Assembly (NCBI GenBank): GCA_030427245.1
Contig: JAUHXA010000074.1
Span: 1-33,740, forward strand
DNA: 33,740 nucleotides
From: Bacteroidia bacterium
Lineage (GTDB): Bacteria > Bacteroidota > Bacteroidia > Chitinophagales > UBA2359
Direction of reading: 5' to 3'
Shown here: piece by piece, positions 1 to 6,470 of the stretch
Position numbering within the stretch: position 1 is the first letter of the stretch
How the letters are laid out: each line of letters starts with the position of its first letter
The notes under the pieces: generated by a model
Databases searched by the model: none
Seen by the model: the letters and a program-made list of their open reading frames with translations, nothing else
What the model was told of the DNA's origin: nothing
Program-made: the position numbers and the translations under genes

Positions 1-27
1 TAGTATTATAATAAGCTTGATTTTTAA

Positions 28-1536
28 GGGCGTAATCCCATAATTTACAAAAAAAAGCTTGAAGTTAAAAATTGCTTATTTTTGAAATGACTAAAAATAA
101 AAAATATGCAAAACTCAACAATCAAGCTTAGCTCAATATTAACAAATTTTCAAGAAAAGATAGACTCCATTGCATCTGATTTAGAAAAAAAGTTGGAATC
201 AGGAGAATTTAACTGTGTCGAACAAGAGTTAAAATCTTTGACAGATAACTTGTTTAATGATTTGTTAGAGAGCATTTTAGTGTCGGCTTTAGACAACCCA
301 TCGATGGAAAAAAAAGCGAAACAGATGGGCAAAACGCTCAATCTAAGTGTTCGTAAAACAGAGGTATCTATCCTATTATGTACTGGAAAAAGGATAAAAA
401 TCCCTTCTTATTATGGGTCTAGAAAAACCAAAAAGAAAAAACGAGGTCCGAATGGAAGTGGTCGTCATTTGCTTTTAGACTATTGGGGTTTCATAGGCAA
501 AGCAAGCCCTCATTGTTATAGTCTATTAAGTATGCTGTGTGTCCTTTGTCCTTCTTTTGAGGTCGCCCAAGAGGTGCTGAAACATCAAGGGGTAAAGTTA
601 GATTACAAAACCATTCGTCGCATTGTGTTGAAAGTGGGAGAGCGTTGTTTTGCTCATCGAGTGGGAATTAGTTTAGAAACTGGTGAGAATTTGAGCGGTA
701 AACGAGTCATTATCAGCACAGATGGGGGACGCACACGGACTCGCAAGGTCAAAAAACCTTGTAAAACCCACCAAGATTCGCAGACAGATTTGACAACAAG
801 TAGTAAACGTGATGGTTTTGAGACCCCTTGGAAAGAACCTAAACTACTGGTAATTCAAGTATTAGATGAGTTAGGGAATTTAAGTAAAGAAGATTTTCCA
901 ATTTATGATTCCTTGATAGGCAATGCCGATGACTTATTCCAATTACTGGAAGAATATTTACTCAAATTAGGGATTAGCTCTGTAAAACAAGTGCTTTTTA
1001 TAGGCGATGGTGCAAAATGGATATGGAAAAGAACTCAATCCTTATTTGAGAGATTAGGTTTGGACACTGACCAATATGTTGAAGCCATTGATTATTATCA
1101 TGCCGCTCAACATTTGCACAAAATAGTGAAAACGCTTCCTCAAAAAAATGTGCCAATAGCAGAGCAAAACACCATCTATCGAGAACTCAAAAACTTATTA
1201 TAGAATGGACAAATAGAGACTTTGGTCAAACGAGTTAAAGAATTAGGTAAGGGTAAATTACCCACTATAAATAGTCTATTAGGCTATTTCTCAAAACGCC
1301 CAAACTTATTTAATTACAGTTATTTAAGAGAACAAAAATTACCTTGTGGTAGTGGGGTGGTAGAAAGTGCTATTAGAAGAATTATTAACCTAAGATTCAA
1401 AGCTCCTTCTTCCTTTTGGATACCTAAAAATGTTGATAAGCTTATATTTTTGAGAGGAGTCTTTTTAGCGGGTAGATGGAATCTTTTAATCCAAAATTTA
1501 ACCAAAACTAATACGTGAAATTATTGCATTGCACCC
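28..1536 (+). mobile_element. ISKra4-like insertion sequence, about 1.5 kb
   Basis: The element carries one transposase gene, now interrupted. Its ends look like imperfect terminal inverted repeats: positions 28-48 begin GGGCGTAATCCCATAATTT, and the reverse complement of 1515-1536 begins GGGTGCAATGCAATAATTT; about 16 of 22 positions agree with one gap. ISKra4-type elements commonly begin with GGG, which fits. I see no convincing target-site duplication beside these ends (left flank ends ATTTTTAA, right flank begins ACTTCTTC), so the exact boundaries are tentative or the duplication has decayed. The family assignment rests on transposase motifs. Confidence 0.7.
106..1518 (+). pseudogene. DDE transposase (ISKra4-like) with in-frame amber stop
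   Basis: Two open stretches, 106-1203 and 1204-1518, lie in the same frame and are separated only by TAG at 1201-1203; together they would encode about 470 residues, a normal length for this family. Candidate catalytic residues are D206 (in STDGG), D301 (in GDGAKWIW) and E420 (in GSGVVESA). The HAAQHL motif and the late SGVVESAIRRI block are also family-like. The first part therefore has both Asp residues but the Glu lies after the stop, so neither piece alone should be active. The residue lost could be Trp (TGG to TAG), since the following context reads NGQIETL, but that is inference. The stop could also be a sequencing error or be suppressed. The start ATG at 106 is the first in frame after the left end of the element. 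Confidence 0.75.
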
Positions 1537-1902
1537 ACTTCTTCGAAGTTTTTTACTATGTTTGATAGGTCAATAGGAGGTAACATTGTAAACCTTGTTT
1601 TTTTGTGAGAGAATTTACAAGTTTACGAACCTTCTATTGATTTTCATACAGGGTGACAAATCCCAATTGCGCCCAATTATAGGTTTTACTGAATTGCTTA
1701 GGGAAGTGAAGGTAAACTGACAAAAAAATGTTTTTTCTCTTTAGTGTACCACCTTTTTTGGCTATTTTGAGTTGTATCTATTGTGGATGTATTTTTCATC
1801 ACAGATTTCGCAGATGATTTTGATGTCACAGATAAATAATATTTGTATTGAAAAAATTGCGAAATATGGATTCTAATATGTTGGTATTTTTATTTTCATT
1901 CT
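1537..1902. other. Intergenic stretch between IS and secreted-protein gene
   Basis: About 366 bases with no credible reading frame. It holds the short repeated CACAGAT / CGCAGAT words described separately at 1800-1833. I could not settle on a promoter for the gene that starts at 1903; no clear TAnnTTTG element with a spaced TTTG was seen. Confidence 0.5.
1800..1833. repeat. CACAGAT/CGCAGAT short repeat cluster
   Basis: The words CACAGAT (1800-1806), CGCAGAT (1809-1815) and CACAGAT (1827-1833) occur in 34 bases. A similar pattern is seen at 24997-25032. From memory, such CGCAGATTTC-type strings are scattered in intergenic DNA of many Bacteroidota; that is a recollection and no genome comparison was possible here. 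Confidence 0.35.
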
Positions 1903-3366
1903 ATGAAGAAGTGGATTTTTTTGTTGGTACTTTTTTTCATCTGTGCGGATTCTTATGCACAAGAAGTTGTTTTTTCTCAACCTCAACGCTTACCTTCCAA
2001 AGTAACGGAGTATGAAATCGTGGGAAAAACAAAGCAGGGTCTGGCGGTGCATAAATCTGGGAGTAAGTACAATGAGTTGGAGATGTACGACTTGGCTACT
2101 ATGAAATTGAAGTGGTCAAGGGAAATGTCTTTGGGAGATAAAAAAGCGAAGGTGGAGGAAATCATCGCTTATCCTGACGAATTGATTATTATTTTTACTA
2201 TCAAAGAAAAGAATGAGACCTTCTTGTATGCAAGAAGGACAAATCCTGAATTGAAACCTTTGGCAGAGGATATTGAGTTGGACAAAATTGTGCGAAAATT
2301 TGGGACTTATGGTTTTGATTTTTTTGTGGATGTGTCGAAGAATAAAAAATACATCAATATCTTGCGGCACAATTATGACTTTTCGGGCTTGGACAATATT
2401 GATTGCATTTTAATCAATCCAAAATTGAAGGTACTGGCGAAGAAAAATATTCCGATTGAAGAACGTCCTAATGTTTTGGATGAAACTTTTTTGAGTAATA
2501 ATGGGGTGATTTTTTTTGGACAAGGTACGAATAAGAGGACTTTGTTGAACAATCAAGCTCAATATGAGTCTTTGAAAGTTTTGAAGTACGATTACCGAGT
2601 AGAGGAATTGAAGTTTATTGGAATTGAAGAAGGGGAGCATTTGATCAATGAGGTGGATTTTGAAGTAGATGATAAAAATGGCAAAATAGTTATTGCAGGT
2701 TTTTATTCCGAAAAACAGGCTTCTCTTTCGGATGGGTATTTGTATGTTGATATTGATATGAAGACGGATAAGATTGGGAAGCGAGTTTTTGCACCTTTTT
2801 CGGCAGAATTTACCCAAAAAATCGAAAGCATCAAAGGATACCGTTCTCGTAAGAAGGCCACCAATCTGAATATCAACGAATTCATTGTCCGAAACGATGG
2901 AGGAGCTTTGATAGTAGCAGAATCGGCTTACAGCACAAGCCGCAATGTTACTCGAAGTTCTTTTGATACCTATTACAATTCTCGACGTACAATGGAGGTG
3001 ACGAATTACTATCACGATGATATTATCGTATTGTCTATTCATCCCGACGGCTCGTTGTTTTGGGACAATGTATTGCGGAAAAAACAGTATTCGGAGGATG
3101 ATGATGGCTATTTTTCCTCTTTTGGAGTGGTGAATGTTCGCTCTGCGCTTAACTTGATTTTCAATGAAGAAATAACCAAAAATACAACGGTCAATGGTTA
3201 TGTTTTGGATGCAAAGGGAGATTATAAAATCCAGAGTTTGGTCAGTGTGAGGGAGTACGACTTGATGATGGCCCCTCAATACAGTAAACAGCTTTCGTTT
3301 AGTGAAGTGGTTTTGCCGGCCTTCAATAACCGAAATGAGTTCATGTTGGCAAAAATTTCTTTTTAA
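1903..3366 (+). CDS. Secreted protein of unknown function
   Basis: 487 residues. I do not recognise a characterised family. Residues 1-20 form a clear Sec signal peptide: two lysines, a hydrophobic core and a likely signal peptidase I site after DSYA. There is no lipobox. The mature part is rich in alternating hydrophobic and charged or polar residues with Gly turns, as in beta-rich propeller-like proteins, and contains an Asn/Tyr/Arg/Ser-rich stretch near residues 345-375. No transmembrane segments follow the signal peptide. The gene is followed after 10 bases by a membrane-protein gene on the same strand, so the two are probably cotranscribed. The location is expected to be periplasm or outer membrane. 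A long antisense frame over its 3' half is a shadow. Confidence 0.8.
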   Translation: MKKWIFLLVLFFICADSYAQEVVFSQPQRLPSKVTEYEIVGKTKQGLAVHKSGSKYNELEMYDLATMKLKWSREMSLGDKKAKVEEIIAYPDELIIIFTIKEKNETFLYARRTNPELKPLAEDIELDKIVRKFGTYGFDFFVDVSKNKKYINILRHNYDFSGLDNIDCILINPKLKVLAKKNIPIEERPNVLDETFLSNNGVIFFGQGTNKRTLLNNQAQYESLKVLKYDYRVEELKFIGIEEGEHLINEVDFEVDDKNGKIVIAGFYSEKQASLSDGYLYVDIDMKTDKIGKRVFAPFSAEFTQKIESIKGYRSRKKATNLNINEFIVRNDGGALIVAESAYSTSRNVTRSSFDTYYNSRRTMEVTNYYHDDIIVLSIHPDGSLFWDNVLRKKQYSEDDDGYFSSFGVVNVRSALNLIFNEEITKNTTVNGYVLDAKGDYKIQSLVSVREYDLMMAPQYSKQLSFSEVVLPAFNNRNEFMLAKISF

Positions 3367-3376
3367 ACGATTCACT

Positions 3377-4357
3377 GTGATTAAGATTTTTAAATTATCT
3401 AAACCTTATCTGATTCCTCTATTAGCGGTTTACACCGTATTGTTGAATTTGAATCTTTTTTTTCAACCGCTTTCGGTATTATACGAAGTCAATGCTCCAC
3501 TGAGTAAACTCAGCTTAAAATTGATTGAGATGGTAAGCGGAGGTAACTATATAGTGGTTTGGGTCATTTATTTGATTTTATTATTCAGTCAGGCATTATT
3601 GCTAAATCGCATTGTAAATAAATATCGCCTTCTTTCTCAACTTAGTTTTCTTCCCGCTTTTGGCTATGTCTTGTTGGTTAGTTTGTTCAATGATTATTTG
3701 TTCATGAGTTCTGCCTTTTTGGCGAATTTTCCCATCATTATTATGTTGGACAAAACTTATCAATCCTATAATGACAGCAGTTATCGTCATTTGTTTGATA
3801 TTGGATTTGCAATCAGCATTGCGTCACTTTTTTACTTACCGACCTTTATTTTGGTTGTTTTTATGATGGTTGCTTTGGCAACCACTAGAATATTTGATTG
3901 GCGGGAGTGGGTGGTTTCTCTATCAGGCATATTCATTCCTTATTTTTTGATAGGGACTTATTTTTTTTGGTTTGAACAGTTTTATGAATTTGCGACTTTG
4001 CATTTTGGGACTATTACGAGCAATCAAGTTTTGCCTATCAATAAGTTAGAATTGCTGGTTAAGTTCTTGATTCTTTTGTTTATTATCATGGTGACAATGT
4101 TTTTTTTCCAAGTTCAATTTCTAAAAACCATTGTTCAAACACGTAAATACCTGACGCTTTCGGTTTATTTATTGGCAATTAGTGTCATGGCTTTTTTGTT
4201 GATTCGTCATTTTTCATTTGAGCCTGTTTCTTTGTCGCTTATTCCCATCAGTATTTTTTTTAGTTACACCATTTTTAGATTGAATAATGCCTTGACTGCT
4301 GAATCATTACATTTGGCACTGTTAAGTACACTGATTGTTTTTCAATATTGGAGCTAA
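3377..4357 (+). CDS. Multi-pass membrane protein, DUF6427-like
   Basis: About 326 residues with roughly eight to ten hydrophobic segments covering nearly the whole length, so an inner-membrane protein. It resembles the Bacteroidota family I know as DUF6427 (uncharacterised), by its overall layout and an early KPYLIPLL segment; this is a pattern judgement. The frame is open from 3302, but a start there would overlap the upstream gene by 65 bases and add a non-hydrophobic, cysteine-containing leader. GTG at 3377 lies 10 bases after the upstream stop and puts a natural IKIFKLSKPY amino end before the first membrane segment, so I chose it. No catalytic motif is visible. It probably forms an operon with the secreted protein upstream. 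Confidence 0.7.
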   Translation: MIKIFKLSKPYLIPLLAVYTVLLNLNLFFQPLSVLYEVNAPLSKLSLKLIEMVSGGNYIVVWVIYLILLFSQALLLNRIVNKYRLLSQLSFLPAFGYVLLVSLFNDYLFMSSAFLANFPIIIMLDKTYQSYNDSSYRHLFDIGFAISIASLFYLPTFILVVFMMVALATTRIFDWREWVVSLSGIFIPYFLIGTYFFWFEQFYEFATLHFGTITSNQVLPINKLELLVKFLILLFIIMVTMFFFQVQFLKTIVQTRKYLTLSVYLLAISVMAFLLIRHFSFEPVSLSLIPISIFFSYTIFRLNNALTAESLHLALLSTLIVFQYWS

Positions 4358-4566
4358 GAGTCAAATCTGGTTAAAAATTAGTCGAGTTACAGTTAGCCTA
4401 ATGTTAAATATTTGCTCTCACCTTCTAAAATCAGTATATTAGTCATTGTTTGGTAAAAAAACTTTTTCCATTCCCTTCCCATTTCAATAACATTTTACAT
4501 CTTACTAAATTCTATTTCTTTGTGTATTAAATGATTAATGTGATTTTTTTTAAAAAAAGCTACTTT

Positions 4567-4598
4567 TTTCAATTTTTTAAAGAAAAGCCGTAACTTTG
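4567..4598 (+). promoter_or_regulatory. Bacteroidota-type promoter
   Basis: The -7 element TAACTTTG (4591-4598) is an exact match to TAnnTTTG. Twenty bases upstream lies TTTC (4567-4570), one mismatch from the -33 TTTG. Transcription would begin near 4605 and run through the leader peptide into the gene at 4965. Confidence 0.5.
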
Positions 4599-4665
4599 TC
4601 GCTATTAAGTAGCAAGTATTAAATGGAGGAGAAATCTAATTTTTTTCTTACTTTCGCCTCTAAGA

Positions 4666-4719
4666 ATGTTTGTAAGGAATAATATAGCGTGTAATCATCA
4701 TTATCATCATTTATTTTAA
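4666..4719 (+). CDS. Candidate His-rich leader peptide, 17 residues
   Basis: ATG at 4666 opens a short frame reading MFVRNNIACNHHYHHLF and then TAA. Four of five consecutive codons (4696-4710) are CAT, with TAT between the pairs. Runs of His codons shortly after a promoter and before a hairpin are the hallmark of ribosome-mediated attenuation of histidine genes in other bacteria. It sits about 60 bases after the predicted transcription start and just before a hairpin at 4723-4767. No histidine biosynthetic gene lies downstream in the window; the next gene encodes a DsbD-alpha protein. An overlapping frame in another phase (4623-4682, 19 residues) is a competing candidate without special composition. 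Translation is unproven; chance is possible given the AT-rich DNA. Confidence 0.45.
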   Translation: MFVRNNIACNHHYHHLF

Positions 4720-4722
4720 TTT

Positions 4723-4781
4723 TTCAAAAAGCCTACTTTAATCTTAATTCAAGTAGTATATTTTGAAGCTTTATTGTTTTT
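4723..4781 (+). terminator. Weak hairpin with T-rich tail, possible attenuator
   Basis: The outer stem pairs TTCAAAA (4723-4729) with TTTTGAA (4761-4767). The inner stem pairs CTACTT (4733-4738) with AAGTAG (4751-4756) around a 12-base loop, with a 3/4-base internal loop. The tail GCTTTATTGTTTTT follows. An alternative pairing AAAGC/GCTTT exists. The stem is poor in G and C, so it would be a weak terminator; its position directly after the His-rich frame is what makes it notable. Confidence 0.35.
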
Positions 4782-4964
4782 GACATTACAACCTAATACA
4801 ATGTGCCTTTCTTTTTAAATTGAGAGTTAAATAGAAAGACAAAACGAAATCATTTTTAGCTAAATAATTGCTGCAATTGCATGTCTTTTAATTAGATAAG
4901 AATGTCTTTTACTCAAGTTAAAGCCTATTTAGTTGTGATGTTGTAACTTAAAACATTATTGCAT

Positions 4965-6254
4965 ATGAGGAATTTACCTACACGTATATTCATAATATTA
5001 TTGATTGTAATTTTTTCAACCAGCCCAACCTTTGCTCAAACAGAGGATAATCCTATAAATTGGTCATTTGAGTATAAAGCTGTGAGCAATAGCTCAAGTG
5101 AATATGAACTTCGGTTCATTGCTAATACCTTATCTGGTTGGTATATTTATTCACAAGAATTAGAATCGAGACCCCCTATACCTACTAGTTTTACTTTTGA
5201 AAAAAGTGCGGATAATGATTTTGTGATGATGAGCGAAATAGAAGAGGAGGGAGATTTGATTGTCAAGTATGATGAATTGTTTGAGCAGGAAATAAAAAAA
5301 TATACAGACAAGGTAATTTTTAAAGCCAAGGTTTTGATAGCCGACACAAAAACTGTTCAGATAAAAGGACGGTTGGAATATATGGCCTGTGATGCCTCTA
5401 CTTGTAAGCCTCCTACCCAAGTTGAATTTATTTTTGAAATTGAACCCGACCAAAACATTCCTATTGTCACGAGAACTCCTGTAGGTGATTATGAATTGAT
5501 AAATAGACCGAGTTATTCAGTTGAAGGGGCTATATATGATGGTGGTATGGTTATCAATGTACCCGAAGGTCCAATAGATATTCGCAAAAGTAATGGCAAT
5601 ACGTATAAAGAAACGAAAGTTGAAATTGCTTTGACTGGTTCAGAGAATATTGTAAATGAGGACAAAGAACAAATTATAGATGAAGAAGGAGGAGACTTAT
5701 TGGTAGCTGCCAATATTTCCAGCTATTTAAAAAAGAAGAAGAAGAAAAAAACCAAAAAATCTGTACTTGCTAATCGAACCATACAGAAAAAAGAAAAGAA
5801 AAAAACGCCTATTAGTATAGTTTCAAATCCTGTGGAGTGGAGTTTTGAGCTCGAAAAAACAGAAAATTCCACTTATGATTTGGTATTCAAAGCAGATGTA
5901 GAAGACAAATGGAAATTTTCACAAAACCTTCCTAATGTTTCTTTTGATAACCCCCAAAGCATTGTAGTAGTTGAAAACAATGCTCCTGTCGAAATAACAG
6001 AAGATGGAACAGCTACCTTCAAAAAAAGTGTGAAGTTTAAAAACAATGTAATGCTTACTGGTAAAATTAACTATACGCTTACTGATTCTGAGGGTAAAGA
6101 ATTGAATAGAGAAACAAGTTTTGCTTTCAATCAAAGTGGAGATATTATTACTTATCAAAGTAAAGCAGGATGGTGGATTGGTTCTGGAATGGCTCTATTT
6201 TGTTTGGTTTTGCTTACTCTGGGATGGAAAATAAGAAAAACACTATTTTCATGA
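4965..6254 (+). CDS. Membrane-anchored tandem DsbD-alpha protein
   Basis: 429 residues. Residues 1-25 are a signal peptide ending in the TFAQ region. Residues about 30-165 match the DsbD N-terminal (alpha, DsbC-like corrector) fold, with the motif GWYIYSQEL and the redox pair C142/C147 in YMACDASTC. A charged linker with a Lys run (about residues 255-280) leads to a second copy (about 285-395) beginning NPVEWSFEL, which has lost both cysteines. One transmembrane helix lies near the C-terminus (WWIGSGMALF onward), followed by a short basic tail. There is no DsbD channel or thioredoxin domain, so it cannot move electrons across the membrane itself; it could receive them from the DsbD next door. 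The start is ATG 4965 rather than TTG 4959. The gene ends before a strong terminator and so is transcribed separately from dsbD. Confidence 0.75.
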   Translation: MRNLPTRIFIILLIVIFSTSPTFAQTEDNPINWSFEYKAVSNSSSEYELRFIANTLSGWYIYSQELESRPPIPTSFTFEKSADNDFVMMSEIEEEGDLIVKYDELFEQEIKKYTDKVIFKAKVLIADTKTVQIKGRLEYMACDASTCKPPTQVEFIFEIEPDQNIPIVTRTPVGDYELINRPSYSVEGAIYDGGMVINVPEGPIDIRKSNGNTYKETKVEIALTGSENIVNEDKEQIIDEEGGDLLVAANISSYLKKKKKKKTKKSVLANRTIQKKEKKKTPISIVSNPVEWSFELEKTENSTYDLVFKADVEDKWKFSQNLPNVSFDNPQSIVVVENNAPVEITEDGTATFKKSVKFKNNVMLTGKINYTLTDSEGKELNRETSFAFNQSGDIITYQSKAGWWIGSGMALFCLVLLTLGWKIRKTLFS

Positions 6255-6288
6255 TAGTCAATTCAATGAATTTATTATAAATTGTATG

Positions 6289-6323
6289 AACGGATGCAAC
6301 ACTTAGGTATTGCATCCGTTTTT
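6289..6323 (+). terminator. Rho-independent terminator
   Basis: A perfect 11-bp stem, AACGGATGCAA (6289-6299) with TTGCATCCGTT (6310-6320), encloses a 10-base loop and is followed by T residues. It lies 34 bases after the stop of the tandem DsbD-alpha gene and separates it from dsbD. Confidence 0.88.
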
Positions 6324-6470
6324 CTTTAATGGACTGTTACATTGACTTCAAATTGACAAATTATTTCTGCTATTGATTTTGTAATTTTCTCTTTTTTACT
6401 TATAATAACTGCCTCATATATTGAGCGATTACCTCTACTCAATCCGTAATTTATTAAAATATATTTTACT

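Larger units (their letters stand above)
4358..4964. other. Long leader region upstream of the thiol-redox genes
   Basis: 607 bases without a long gene. It contains a probable promoter (4567-4598), two short overlapping reading frames (4623-4682, 19 codons; 4666-4719, 17 codons, His-rich) and a weak hairpin with a T-rich tail (4723-4781). The remaining part, 4358-4560, is AT-rich and shows nothing I can name. The distance from the promoter to the first long gene is about 360 bases, unusually long and consistent with a regulated leader. Confidence 0.5.

Noticed and set aside
2410-3375. 321-codon minus-strand frame
   Set aside because: It lies entirely opposite the secreted-protein gene, has many Ile, His and Arg residues in the unnatural mix typical of antisense reading, and shows no domain.
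4623-4682. 19-codon frame overlapping the His-rich leader
   Set aside because: It is closer to the predicted transcription start, but its composition is unremarkable and it would compete with the more telling frame. Kept only as an alternative.
5728-5757. A-rich tract in the DsbD-alpha gene as a frameshift site
   Set aside because: The frame is intact on both sides and the tract encodes a Lys-rich linker between two domains, so no slip is needed to explain the protein.
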